Source: Haloplanus natans DSM 17983 (GTDB lineage Archaea > Halobacteriota > Halobacteria > Halobacteriales > Haloferacaceae). Taken from it: a DNA stretch of 64,000 nt. The notes beneath the pieces were generated by a model. The model did not search any database and was not told where the DNA came from. It was given only the letters and a program-made list of their open reading frames with translations. Position 1 is the stretch's first letter. Each line of letters begins with the position of its first letter. The position numbers and the translations under genes are program-made. Below, piece after piece: positions 44,404-53,129 of the stretch. The stretch is from positions 992,001-1,056,000 of the forward strand of contig NZ_KE386573.1 of NCBI RefSeq assembly GCF_000427685.1. The letters are read 5' to 3'.

Positions 44404-44408
44404 GAACT

Positions 44409-44424
44409 GAATATCGCGGTATTC
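44409..44424. promoter_or_regulatory. TATCGCG palindrome at the tbsP start
   Basis: GAATATCGCGGTATTC: near-perfect 16-bp palindrome with arms GAATA/TATTC, core TATCGCGGTA, six bases ahead of the tbsP ATG on the minus strand. Same core as sites before gcvT and glutaredoxin. Its position would block transcript initiation or overlap the TATA/BRE of a leaderless tbsP message. Confidence 0.5.
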
Positions 44425-44532
44425 GTATTTAATTTTAACGACCTCCACTGTCTGTAACAGAGTATTTTTCGCTTATATCGGGGCAGGCAATTTGTACCGT
44501 GACGGGCACCGACGACCCGACGGAGAGACAGG

Positions 44533-44538
44533 TTTATA
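44533..44538 (+). promoter_or_regulatory. TATA box of glyA
   Basis: TTTATA within GGTTTATACC, 23 bases before ATG 44562; it selects that start over an in-frame GTG at 44499, which would place the box inside the coding region. Confidence 0.6.
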
Positions 44539-44561
44539 CCTTGGTTCCCACGCGGATACGC

Positions 44562-45809
44562 ATGGACTACAGTCACGTTCGTGCGACCGATCCGGCGGTT
44601 GCCGATGCGATTACCGGCGAGACCGACCGCCAGCGAACGACACTCTCGATGATCGCCTCGGAGAACCACGCGAGTCGGGCCGTCATCGAGGCCCAGGGGA
44701 GCTCTCTCACCAACAAGTACGCCGAGGGCTACCCCGGCGAGCGCTACTACGCCGGCTGTCGGTACGCCGACGCCGTCGAGGAACTCGCCATCGAACGCGC
44801 CACGGAACTCTGGGGCGCCGAGCACGTCAACGTCCAGCCCCACAGCGGGTCGCAGGCGAACATGGCCGTCTACTTCGCCACCCTGGACCCCGGCGACAAG
44901 ATTCTCTCGCTCGAACTCGAAGACGGCGGCCACCTCAGCCACGGTCACCCCGCGAACTTCGCCGGCCAACTGTACGAGGTCGAACAGTACCGCGTCGACC
45001 CCGAGACGGGGTATCTCGACTACGAGGGGCTGGCCGAACTCGCGGATAGATTCGACCCCGACGCCATCGTCTCCGGCTTCTCCGCCTACCCCCGGCAGGT
45101 CGACTGGGAACGCATTGACGCCGTCGCCGACGCCGTCGACGCCTACCACGTCGCCGACATCGCCCACATCACCGGCCTCGTCGCCGCGGGCGTTCACCCC
45201 TCTCCGGTCGGCATCGCGGACTTCGTCACCGGCAGCACGCACAAGACCATCCGCGCCGGCCGCGGCGGCATCGTCATGTGCGGCGAGGAACACGCCGACG
45301 ACATCGACGACGCCGTCTTCCCCGGCGTGCAGGGCGGCCCGCTGATGCACAACGTCGCGGGCAAGGCGGTCGGGTTCGGCGAAGCGCTCGACGACTCCTT
45401 TACCGACTACGCCGAGCAGGTGGTCGCGAACGCCCGCGCCCTGGCCGAGCGATTCGCAGAGCGCGGCCTCGCGCCCGTCTCCGGGGGGACCGACACCCAT
45501 CTCGTCCTGGTCGACCTGCGGGAGTCGCATCCGGACCTCTCCGGGGGCGACGCGGAGGCCGCCCTCGATTCGACGGGTATCGTCCTCAACGGCAACACGG
45601 TGCCGGGCGAGACCCGGTCGCCGTTCGACCCCAGCGGGATTCGGGCGGGGACCGCCGCGCTCACCACTCGCGGCTTCGAGGAAGACGCCATCCGCGAGGT
45701 GGGTGACCTGATCGCCCGCGTCCTCGATGCGCCCGAAGACGACGGCGTCCTCGCCGACGTGAGCGACCGGGTGGACGAACTGTGTGGGGCGCACCCGCTA
45801 TACGAGTAG
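44562..45809 (+). CDS. glyA: Serine hydroxymethyltransferase
   Basis: 415 residues, PLP enzyme interconverting serine and glycine with transfer of a one-carbon unit to (methano- or tetrahydro-)folate. Motifs: MIASENHASRAV, NKYAEGYPGERYYAGC, NVQPHSGSQANMAVY, VADIAHITGLVAAG, and the PLP lysine Lys228 in VTGSTHKTIRAGRGG. Start from the TATA position. With gcvT, gcvH and folD elsewhere in the window it completes much of glycine/one-carbon metabolism. Confidence 0.95.
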   Translation: MDYSHVRATDPAVADAITGETDRQRTTLSMIASENHASRAVIEAQGSSLTNKYAEGYPGERYYAGCRYADAVEELAIERATELWGAEHVNVQPHSGSQANMAVYFATLDPGDKILSLELEDGGHLSHGHPANFAGQLYEVEQYRVDPETGYLDYEGLAELADRFDPDAIVSGFSAYPRQVDWERIDAVADAVDAYHVADIAHITGLVAAGVHPSPVGIADFVTGSTHKTIRAGRGGIVMCGEEHADDIDDAVFPGVQGGPLMHNVAGKAVGFGEALDDSFTDYAEQVVANARALAERFAERGLAPVSGGTDTHLVLVDLRESHPDLSGGDAEAALDSTGIVLNGNTVPGETRSPFDPSGIRAGTAALTTRGFEEDAIREVGDLIARVLDAPEDDGVLADVSDRVDELCGAHPLYE

Positions 45810-45913
45810 TCGGCCATCTACTGTCAAGCGGATCGCCCGTCCGCTCGATCGGAACGTATCAGTGCTGAACCAAATTAACTATACCTCTCGATACAGTCAT
45901 CGGAATCGACGGT

Positions 45914-47095
45914 ATGAAACTCGCTACAATCGGTGTCGGCAACGCCGGAAGCAAGCTTGTGGATCGGATGGTCGAGTTCGAATCCGAGACCAACCGGAAC
46001 CTCTGTCGACACGTCCACGCGATCAACACCGCACGAACGGACCTCGCTAAGCCCGAATACATCCCCGAGGAGCGGCGGGTTCTGGTCGGTGACACGAACC
46101 AGAAGTCGAAGGGACACGGCGTCGGCGGCGATGTCGAAATCGGTGCCGAGGTCATGTCCGCGGATATCGACGAACTCCGTCGAGCGTTCGACGACATCGA
46201 AATCCACAACGTCGACGCGATTCTCGTCGCGGCCGGCCTCGGTGGCGGTACCGGAAGCGGTGGTGGCCCCGTCGTTATCGACGCTCTCCAAGAGATGTAC
46301 GACGAACCGGTGTACGCCCTCGGCGTCCTCCCCGGCGAGTACGAGGGTGGCCGCCCGGCGCTGAACGCCGCTCGGTCCCTCCAGTCTTTCGTCAACAAGA
46401 CGGACAATTTCATCGGCTTCGACAACGACGCCTGGCGCGCCCGGGACCAGACGATCGAGGAAGGCTACGAGGAGATGAATCGAGAGTTGGCCGCCCGGAT
46501 CGTGACGCTGCTGGCAGCCGGCGAAACCGACGACTCGGAGGTCGCGGAGAACGCGATGGACTCCAGTGACATCATCCGCACGCTCAACACCGACGGGGTC
46601 TCCTCGATCGGCTACGCCGCCACTGCGGTCGACGCGGGCCCCCAGGGTCTCCTCGACAAGTGGGGCGGCGGCGGCACGGACGAGGACTCCCTCGACGACG
46701 CCAGCCAGGCGACGAAGATCAAGGCGCTCGTCCGCCGCGCGACCAACTCCCGGCTGACGCTACCCTGTGAGGTTTCCAGCGCCGAACGGGTTCTCGTCGT
46801 CCTCTCCGGGCCGCCGGGCGAGTTCTCCCGGAAGGGCATCGAGAGTGCCCGCCAGTGGCTCGAACAGGAAGCCCAGACCGTCGAGGTGCTCGTCGGTGAC
46901 GATCCGCGCGAACGGTCGTCGCAACTCGCCGCGGCGGTCCTTCTCTCGAACGTCTCGGACGCCCCGCGGATCGATGCGATCCAGAACCAGGCCGTCGACG
47001 CCCAGGAACAGATCGCTCAGCAGCGGGCCGAACGAGAGGACAAGATCAACGATCTGATCACCGACGAAAACGACGACCTCGACCCCGTCGTCTGA
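45914..47095 (+). CDS. cetZ: CetZ tubulin-like protein (first of tandem pair)
   Basis: 393 residues. GTP-binding signature GLGGGTGSGGG (residues 108-118; tubulin motif GGGTGSG at 110-116), N-terminal ATIGVGNAGSKLVDRM, VLPGEYEGGRPALNAARSL, and the T7-loop-like NAMDSSDIIRTLN. C-terminal part (LPCEVSSAERVLVVLSGPP) is the second tubulin/FtsZ domain. CetZ proteins are haloarchaeal cytoskeletal GTPases controlling cell shape and motility. The C-terminal tail is charged (AEREDKINDLITDENDD). Closest to the group with long Gln/Glu tails; which CetZ number it corresponds to cannot be decided here. Confidence 0.93.
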   Translation: MKLATIGVGNAGSKLVDRMVEFESETNRNLCRHVHAINTARTDLAKPEYIPEERRVLVGDTNQKSKGHGVGGDVEIGAEVMSADIDELRRAFDDIEIHNVDAILVAAGLGGGTGSGGGPVVIDALQEMYDEPVYALGVLPGEYEGGRPALNAARSLQSFVNKTDNFIGFDNDAWRARDQTIEEGYEEMNRELAARIVTLLAAGETDDSEVAENAMDSSDIIRTLNTDGVSSIGYAATAVDAGPQGLLDKWGGGGTDEDSLDDASQATKIKALVRRATNSRLTLPCEVSSAERVLVVLSGPPGEFSRKGIESARQWLEQEAQTVEVLVGDDPRERSSQLAAAVLLSNVSDAPRIDAIQNQAVDAQEQIAQQRAEREDKINDLITDENDDLDPVV

Positions 47096-47139
47096 ACCGT
47101 GCCCCGAACCGAACGCACTCCGGTCGGACGAGGGACGCG

Positions 47140-48279
47140 ATGAAACTCGCGCTCGTCGGCATCGGCGGTGCCGGCTGTCGCCTCGTCGACGCGATTCGCG
47201 GCGTCGAGACGGCGGGCGATCGAAAGCTCTGCTACGGGCATCTGCTGACGGTCGACATCTCCCGGACGGTCGACGACGACTTCGATCACGTCCCGTCGGA
47301 GAACCACGTGACCATCGGCGACACACACCGCGAGGTCGATTCGGGCGTCGACGGCGATCAGGACCTCGCCGTCGAGATCATCCGCACCGACTTCCCCGAG
47401 ATACACCGCACGCTCGACTCGGTCCCCCTGCGCAAACTCGACGGCGTGTTGGTCGTCGCGGGTCTGGGCGGCGGCACCGGGAGCGGCGCCGGGGCCGTCC
47501 TCGTCGAGCGACTGCAGGACATGTACGACAAGCCGGTGTACGTCCTCGGCGTCCTCCCCGGCGAATCCGAGGGTGGCCGCCCGGCGCTAAACGCCGCACG
47601 GTCGCTCCGGTCGCTCGTCCCGGCGGCCGACAGCGTCGTGTTGTTCGACAACGACCGGTGGGTCAGTGGCGACGACGCCGACAGGTACGAACGGGCGAAC
47701 CGCGAACTGGCGTCCCGAATCGTGACGCTGTTCGCCAGGGAGGACACCGACCCCGACGCCATCGGGGCGAACACGATGGATTCGAGCGACCTCATCCGCA
47801 CGCTCTCCCCGGGCGGGGTCGCCTCCGTCGGCTACGCGGCGACCGACCTCGACGACGGCGGCGGGTTCCTATCGTGGCTCCGCTCGATTCTCCCCGGCGG
47901 TGGCGACGACGAGTCGGACGAACCGACGGATGCGGTGAAGATTCAGAGTCTCGTTCGACAGGCGCTCAACTCCCGGCTGACGCTGCCGTGTGAGGTGTCG
48001 AGCGCCGAGCGAGCGCTCGTCGTGCTATCCGGTCCGCCGGAGGAACTCTCCCGGCGCGGCTTCGAAAGCGCCCGCCAGTGGCTCGAAGAGGAGACGGAGA
48101 CTGTCGAGGTGCTCGCTGGCGACGACCCGCGGGCCGGATCGTCGACCGTCTCGGCGGTCGTGTTGCTCTCGAACGTCACCGAGGTTCCTCGGATCGACTC
48201 GCTGCAACGGCGGGCCGTCGAGTACGAAGGCGGGACCGGACACGCCGAGACCGTACCGGCGACCGACGAGTCCGACTGA
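47140..48279 (+). CDS. cetZ: CetZ tubulin-like protein (second of tandem pair)
   Basis: 379 residues. Same architecture as the preceding gene: ALVGIGGAGCRLVDAI, GGGTGSG at 110-116, VLPGESEGGRPALNAARSL, NTMDSSDLIRTL and LPCEVSSAERALVVLSGPP. It differs by an insertion GGGFLSWLRSILPGGGDDES (about 245-265), with a hydrophobic patch that might bind membrane or a partner, and by a short tail. The start lies 44 bases after the previous stop, so both are probably made from one transcript and could co-polymerise. Likely a tandem duplication, now well diverged. Confidence 0.9.
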   Translation: MKLALVGIGGAGCRLVDAIRGVETAGDRKLCYGHLLTVDISRTVDDDFDHVPSENHVTIGDTHREVDSGVDGDQDLAVEIIRTDFPEIHRTLDSVPLRKLDGVLVVAGLGGGTGSGAGAVLVERLQDMYDKPVYVLGVLPGESEGGRPALNAARSLRSLVPAADSVVLFDNDRWVSGDDADRYERANRELASRIVTLFAREDTDPDAIGANTMDSSDLIRTLSPGGVASVGYAATDLDDGGGFLSWLRSILPGGGDDESDEPTDAVKIQSLVRQALNSRLTLPCEVSSAERALVVLSGPPEELSRRGFESARQWLEEETETVEVLAGDDPRAGSSTVSAVVLLSNVTEVPRIDSLQRRAVEYEGGTGHAETVPATDESD

Positions 48280-48370
48280 TAGGGAGTATCGGAAGTCATC
48301 AGCGACCCTCGCCGGGACGGTCCGGCGAGACTCTATGGACAGGTACGACAACCCTATCCTCTCCCCCACC

Positions 48371-49117
48371 CTACCGCCGCCGATCCCCGTCGGCACGCGG
48401 GCGGACCGCGTTCGCAAACGTCACGAGCAGGCCAAGCACCCAGCCGATGGGGACGGCGAGGCCGGCCCACATCCCCACGAACGCGGCGCCGGACAGGTTG
48501 AACTGCTGTCGGATGACGGTGTTGAGATCGCCGACGGCGAGGACGTTGTCGAGGAGCCACGCGGCCAGCGACGTACTCCGCGGAAGGATGACCTCGCCCA
48601 GGGTGGGCGAGAAGAGCGCGGCAGTCACAGGGGGGAGAAAGATGGCCGCGACGGCGAACGGATACGCGGCGACGAGTGTCAGTCGCCGTCCGCCGGCGCG
48701 AGTGGTGCCCCACGCGAGCGCGGTGGATATCGTCGCGGCCACGCTCGCCGTGAGGACGGCGGCGAATCCCGAGGCCGGAAGCTGCCCCCAGGCGAGCACG
48801 GTCAACGTGCCCCAGACGACGCCCACGACGGCGACGATGGCGATCAGCCCCAGACCGGTCGCGATACGGTTGAGCCGTCGGGTGAAGTACCTGGCCCAGA
48901 ACCCGGCTACCGCGAACGGGTACGCGGCGGCGATCAGCACAGCCCCCAGTCCACTCCACGCCCAGAACGCCAGGCGATCCCGAGTCGTCTCGGGTTGCCA
49001 GCGATTCCGGGCCGGATGACTGTGCGACTCCATCGAGAACAACAGCTTTCGCCACGCAGTCAGCAACCCGATAAGATCGGCTTTGATCGCGGTGACGAGT
49101 TGGGAGTCCGTCGACAT
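48371..49117 (-). CDS. Membrane protein of unknown function
   Basis: 248 residues. An N-terminal amphipathic part (MSTDSQLVTAIKADLIGLLT) and then about six hydrophobic helices (AFWAWSGLGAVLIAAAYPFAV; IATGLGLIAIVAVVGVVW; VAAYPFAVAAIFLPPVTAAL and others). No motif that I recognise. Convergent with the cetZ pair, with 90 bases between stops. Confidence 0.65.
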   Translation of the reverse strand: MSTDSQLVTAIKADLIGLLTAWRKLLFSMESHSHPARNRWQPETTRDRLAFWAWSGLGAVLIAAAYPFAVAGFWARYFTRRLNRIATGLGLIAIVAVVGVVWGTLTVLAWGQLPASGFAAVLTASVAATISTALAWGTTRAGGRRLTLVAAYPFAVAAIFLPPVTAALFSPTLGEVILPRSTSLAAWLLDNVLAVGDLNTVIRQQFNLSGAAFVGMWAGLAVPIGWVLGLLVTFANAVRPRADGDRRR

Positions 49118-49183
49118 CGGTCGACGGTACTCGACACGGGGCGTTAACAGTTTTCGCTCGGCCGCCGCTCGACGCCGGCCGGG

Positions 49184-49630
49184 CTACGCCACGTCCGTCT
49201 TCACGACCGTCACCGGCTCGTCGGCCATGCGGACCACGCGGTCCGTGACGCTCCCGAGGAGGTTCCGATACGCCTCGGGGTGGCGCCGGGTGCCGAGGAC
49301 GATCAGGTCGATGTCCTCCTCGTCCGCGTAGTCGACGATTTCCTCGTGCGGGCGGCCGTGCCTGAGCGTCTCGATCACCTCGACGTCGCGTTCGGCCGCG
49401 CGCTTTCGCACCGCCGCGAGCGCCTCCTCGCCGACCTCTTCGAGGCCGTGTTCCGGCCCCTCCCGTTCGTCGACGTACTCGTCGCCGCTGTAGGCGGAGT
49501 AGACGTCGCTGTCGACGATGTACAGGGCGTGGAGCATGGCGCCGTGGAGGTCGGCCAGCCCGATGGTGTGCCGTGTCGCGTTCTCGGAGGCGACCGTTCC
49601 GTCGGTGGCGAGCAGGATGTTCTCGTACAT
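49184..49630 (-). CDS. Universal stress protein (UspA family)
   Basis: 148 residues. ENILLATDGTVASENATRHT at the N-terminus, ALYIVDSDVYSAYSGDEYVD in the middle and LIVLGTRRHPEAYRNLLGSVTDRVVR at the end, the last being the ATP loop of UspA proteins. In the usual G-x2-G-x9-G-S pattern the second Gly is His here (GTRRHP), so nucleotide binding may be weak. The long acidic insertion YVDEREGPEHGLEEVG is common in haloarchaea. Single gene. Confidence 0.88.
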   Translation of the reverse strand: MYENILLATDGTVASENATRHTIGLADLHGAMLHALYIVDSDVYSAYSGDEYVDEREGPEHGLEEVGEEALAAVRKRAAERDVEVIETLRHGRPHEEIVDYADEEDIDLIVLGTRRHPEAYRNLLGSVTDRVVRMADEPVTVVKTDVA

Positions 49631-49822
49631 ACCCTCCGATTCGGCGCCGTGTGTGAAAAATTACGCCGTCGATTCCCGCCCCCCGACACCGTGTCGACCA
49701 CCCGCTCCAGGCGGCTCGTCGTACCGGCGTCCCGGCCGTCGCCGACGAGGGTGGCGACGGCCCGGATCACAACAATCCGTCGAACCAGTGCGTTGAAGGC
49801 CGTCCCCCGCACCTCTGATGAC

Positions 49823-50710
49823 ATGACGAACGTCATCGACGGCAACGCCGTCGCCGCCGACGTACGCGACGGCCTCGGAGACGCCATCGACACGCTCGAC
49901 GACGCGGGCGTCACGCCCACGCTCGCCACCGTCCTCATGAGCGACGACCCCGCGAGCCAGACGTACGTCTCGATGAAACAACAGGACTGCGAGGAGGTGG
50001 GAATCGAAGCTCTCGACGTGGAGATCGATCCCGACGCGCCCGCCGAGGAGCTGTTCGACACCGTTTCGGACCTGAACGCCGACCCCGAGGTAAACGGCAT
50101 TCTCGTCCAGATGCCCGTCCCCGACCACATCGAGGATCGCGACGTGATCCGCGCCATCGACCCCGCGAAGGACGTGGACGGCTTCCACCCGGAGAACGTG
50201 GGGCGCCTCGTCGCGGGCGACCCCGTCTACAAACCGTGTACGCCCCACGGCGTCCTCAAACTCCTCGCTGCCGCCGACGTAGAGACCGAGGGCGCCGACG
50301 TGACGATCGTCGGCCGCTCGAACATCGTCGGCAAACCGCTCGCGAACCTCCTGATCGGGAAGGCCGACTACGGCAACGCGACGGTGACGGTCTGTCACTC
50401 CCGGACCGACGATCTCGCGGAGAAGACTCGCCGCGCCGACGTGGTGATCGCCGCAGTCGGCGTCCCCGAACTCGTCGATGGCTCGATGATCTCCGACGGA
50501 TCGGTCGTCGTCGACGTGGGCGTCAACCGGGTCGAGCGCGACGGCGAGTCGACGCTCGTCGGCGACGTGGACTTCGAGAGCGCGAAATCGAAGGCGCGCG
50601 CCATCACGCCCGTCCCCGGCGGCGTCGGCCCGATGACCCGCGCGATGCTCCTCTACAACACGGTGAAAGCGGCGAGCCGGCAGGAAGACGTGCCGGTCTC
50701 GTTGGAGTAG
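49823..50710 (+). CDS. folD: Methylenetetrahydrofolate dehydrogenase / cyclohydrolase
   Basis: 295 residues, bifunctional enzyme interconverting methylene-, methenyl- and formyl-tetrahydrofolate. Motifs: YVSMKQQDCEEVGI (substrate Lys), NGILVQMPVPDHI, KDVDGFHPENVGRL, TIVGRSNIVGKPLANLL (NADP site) and PVPGGVGPMTRAMLL. ATG 49823 begins MTNVIDGNAVAADV as expected. With glyA it provides folate one-carbon flux; haloarchaea are known to use FolD rather than methanopterin enzymes. Confidence 0.95.
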   Translation: MTNVIDGNAVAADVRDGLGDAIDTLDDAGVTPTLATVLMSDDPASQTYVSMKQQDCEEVGIEALDVEIDPDAPAEELFDTVSDLNADPEVNGILVQMPVPDHIEDRDVIRAIDPAKDVDGFHPENVGRLVAGDPVYKPCTPHGVLKLLAAADVETEGADVTIVGRSNIVGKPLANLLIGKADYGNATVTVCHSRTDDLAEKTRRADVVIAAVGVPELVDGSMISDGSVVVDVGVNRVERDGESTLVGDVDFESAKSKARAITPVPGGVGPMTRAMLLYNTVKAASRQEDVPVSLE

Positions 50711-50714
50711 GGGT

Positions 50715-50804
50715 CGCTCACGCCAGCCGTTCGTGGGCGGCCGCCACGTGCCCGGCACTGCCGGCCGCGCGACGCTCACGCCAGCCGTTCGTGGGCGGCC
50801 GCCA
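50715..50804. repeat. 32-bp direct repeat duplicating a gene's 3' end
   Basis: CGCTCACGCCAGCCGTTCGT plus 12 further bases occurs identically at 50715-50746 and 50773-50804. The second copy is the end of the DUF7117-like gene (codons for AAAHERLA and stop); the first is a spare copy just beyond it, 26 bases away, between that gene and folD. Confidence 0.85.
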
Positions 50805-51477
50805 GTGCCGATTCCTCCCCCTCCATCAGATATCGCCCCACCTCCCGGGCCGCCCGCACCAGCGATTCGGCCTCCGTCGGCGACACGTCCCCCTGAAGCG
50901 CCCGCACCCGCTTGACGCGTTCGTGGACGGTGCCGAGCGTCCGCCGTGCCTCGGGGTCGGGGTGGTCGTCCAGCCACTGGTTCACGTCGCGGCGGTAGTC
51001 GTCGACGGCGTTCGCGTACGCGAGTCCGCGGGCCTCGGTCCACGCGGGCGAGACGGCTTCCGGCGCCGGTCGCTCGCCCTCGTCGACCCCGCGAAGCAGG
51101 GCGAGCAGATAGCGCTCGTCGTCGTCGCTCGGGTTGCGCGCCCGGCCGTACAGATCCATCACCTGCAGGAGTTCGTGGGCGGCGAGGAACGCGTCATCGA
51201 TGGGCCGGAGCGACCCGCCGTCGACGAAGCCCCGCTTGCGGACGTACTCGCGGAGGTCGGACTTGCAGTCGTCGGCCGCGTCGGCCAGTCGGTCCTCGGC
51301 CCACGCCGTCCGGTAGGGTGACAGATCGAGCGTCGCGGGCGAGTCCGTGTGGAGGCGACGCTCGTCGACGCCGACGCTCCGGAGGCTCTCGCAGGCCGGA
51401 CACGCCACGCTCCCCGTCTCGTAGTACGACCACCGGTGACCACACGACTGACACTCCCGCTGGCCGCGAATCTTCAT
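50776..51477 (-). CDS. Zinc-ribbon protein (DUF7117-like)
   Basis: 233 residues. N-terminal TFIIB-like zinc ribbon: CQSCGHRW (Cys9, Cys12) and CPACESLRS; the rest is helical and charged (TAWAEDRLADAADDCKSDLRE; LRGVDEGERPAPEAVSP). I recall a haloarchaeal family DUF7117 with this layout. No DNA-binding HTH is evident, so the ribbon may be structural. The 3' end is duplicated beyond the stop. ATG 51477 (MKIRGQRE). Confidence 0.7.
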   Translation of the reverse strand: MKIRGQRECQSCGHRWSYYETGSVACPACESLRSVGVDERRLHTDSPATLDLSPYRTAWAEDRLADAADDCKSDLREYVRKRGFVDGGSLRPIDDAFLAAHELLQVMDLYGRARNPSDDDERYLLALLRGVDEGERPAPEAVSPAWTEARGLAYANAVDDYRRDVNQWLDDHPDPEARRTLGTVHERVKRVRALQGDVSPTEAESLVRAAREVGRYLMEGEESALAAAHERLA

Positions 51478-51555
51478 ACCCGCCGTTGGTCCGGTGACGA
51501 CAAAAGACCGACGCTCCGGGGAAGATACAGGGGCCTGGACCTCTCAGATCCGCCC

Positions 51556-51702
51556 ATGCGCGACGAATCCGAGGTCCGTGAGCAGTACGAGTTCCTCAGC
51601 GAGCAACTCGCCGACGAGGAAATGCGCCACGAGGGCGTCAGACAGTTGTTCACGCACTACAAGCGGGCGCTCGGCTGGGTGTTGGAAGAGGAACATATGT
51701 AG
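51556..51702 (+). CDS. 48-residue acidic helical protein
   Basis: Starts ATG CGC GAC at 51556. The chain MRDESEVREQYEFLSEQLAD then EEMRHEGVRQLFTHYKRALG is one or two amphipathic helices ending WVLEEEHM. The regular spacing of Leu/Phe/Tyr and the acidic bias argue that it is a genuine haloarchaeal micro-protein; I remember similar short sequences but no functional assignment. The frame upstream of 51556 belongs to the divergent gene. Confidence 0.6.
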   Translation: MRDESEVREQYEFLSEQLADEEMRHEGVRQLFTHYKRALGWVLEEEHM

Positions 51703-51746
51703 CGTCGAGGCGATATCTTTATCACGTATCATACTCCAGTAGTCGA

Positions 51747-51836
51747 TGACGCTTCGCTTGGAGGGCCGAAGCGTCAGCGGGGACCAATTCAGGGCGGCAA
51801 GCATCCACGCGATTTTCGCGTGGCTTGCTTCCTTTT
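51747..51836 (+). ncRNA. Candidate small RNA with two strong hairpins
   Basis: Stem 1: TGACGCTTCG (51747-51756) with CGAAGCGTCA (51767-51776), ten perfect pairs around a 10-base loop. Stem 2: GCAAG...CCACGCGA (51797-51812) with TCGCGTGG...CTTGC (51816-51828), eight pairs, a 3-base bulge and five more, followed by TTCCTTTT. A TATA-like TCTTTATC (51715-51722) is 24 bases upstream. Promoter, two hairpins and a T-rich end between convergent genes fit an independent transcript. Family unknown; could also be an insertion-sequence end or a terminator pair. Confidence 0.35.
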
Positions 51837-51887
51837 GCACCGAACGTCCGAGTGGCGATACGGCTGTTCTATCGGCGTCAGTAACGG

Positions 51888-53054
51888 CTACGATTCGGGT
51901 TCGGCTCCCGCTCTCTCGTCGGCGTCGACGCGGTCCTCGGCCGGATCGAGTGATCCGGGATCGACCGCGTACGGCCGGATCGGCTCCCCGTTCAGGAGTT
52001 CGGGAAGCACCAGGCGCACGAAGTGGACGATCAACACGAGGAGCATGGGTGCGAGGAAGATGCCGTACCAGCCAAAGAGGAGGGGGCCGAAGGTGTAGGC
52101 GATCATCAGACTCCCGACGTGGAGTCGCCCCCCGGAGACGTACGGTCGGAGCACGAGGTCCGGGATGGTGTCGACGACGACGAAGGAGACGGCGGCGAAG
52201 ACGACGACGAACCACAGGGCCGCCGGATCGTTCAGCGCGCCGAGAACGGCCAGATAGAGCGCCACCGGGACGTAGACGAGTTTCATGCCGACGATGGGGA
52301 TGAGACTCGCCACGCCGGCGAATAGACCCACCAGCGGCGCCGCGGGAATCGCCAGCCCCGGCGGCGCGTAGACGTTCAGGATGGAGTACGCGAGGACGCC
52401 GATGCTCCCCGTCAACACCGCGTTGAGGATGTTGCCGAAGAAGATGGTTTTGAAGTCGCGGTCGACGGCGCGGCTGTACGTTTCCAACACGCCGCGTTCG
52501 TCGCCGAACTTCCGGACCGTCCACCGCGAGAGTCGGTCCCCGTCGCGAAGCAGATAGAACGCGAGCGCGAGCATCACGAACAGGTGGACGGCACCGATGC
52601 CGAGAAACGCGACCGTATCGACCGCCGACCCCAGCGAGGAGAGGAGCGAACGGACCCCCTCGGCCGTGAGATACCGCTCGGGATCGAGTCGGAGGAGCGC
52701 GGCCGGGTCGGCGATGCTGTCGAGCAGTTCCTGATCGACGAGCGGCCACCGCGACGGGTCGAGCATCCCGCCGTTGACGTACTGCAGGAGTTCGCCGAGG
52801 GCGATGCTCAGCGCGTAGGCGACGAGGGCAAGAGCGGGCAGGGCAAGCGCGAACAGCGAGACGGCGGCGGCGAGACTCGCCGGCCGGATCACCCGCCGCA
52901 ACCGGCGGTAGATCGGCCGCGTGGCGTAGTAGATGAACACCCCGAAGACGAACGTCCCGACGAATCGGTAGACGACGTAGGCCAACGCGGCCCCGAGCGC
53001 CAGCCCGAGACTCCACCAGCCGATCCGAAACCGGGCGAGTCCGAAGGAGGGCAT
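51888..53054 (-). CDS. AI-2E family transporter
   Basis: 388 residues with about eight helices. FVFGVFIYYATRPIYRRLRR near the N-terminus, AFYLLRDGDRLSRW, IFFGNILNAVLTGSIGVLAY, PLVGLFAGVASLIPIVGMKLV and the C-terminal TFGPLLFGWYGIFLAPMLL are marks of the AI-2E (TqsA/PerM) family. Members export diverse small molecules or ions (including sodium/proton antiport in halophiles); the autoinducer-2 role is not implied for archaea. Tail acidic. ATG 53054. Confidence 0.88.
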   Translation of the reverse strand: MPSFGLARFRIGWWSLGLALGAALAYVVYRFVGTFVFGVFIYYATRPIYRRLRRVIRPASLAAAVSLFALALPALALVAYALSIALGELLQYVNGGMLDPSRWPLVDQELLDSIADPAALLRLDPERYLTAEGVRSLLSSLGSAVDTVAFLGIGAVHLFVMLALAFYLLRDGDRLSRWTVRKFGDERGVLETYSRAVDRDFKTIFFGNILNAVLTGSIGVLAYSILNVYAPPGLAIPAAPLVGLFAGVASLIPIVGMKLVYVPVALYLAVLGALNDPAALWFVVVFAAVSFVVVDTIPDLVLRPYVSGGRLHVGSLMIAYTFGPLLFGWYGIFLAPMLLVLIVHFVRLVLPELLNGEPIRPYAVDPGSLDPAEDRVDADERAGAEPES

Positions 53055-53129
53055 CGTGACGACAGAGAACGGCCGGGGGAAAAAAACTGCCGTGCGGGCC
53101 TCGGTCGTCGACTGCGCCGACCGATGCGG

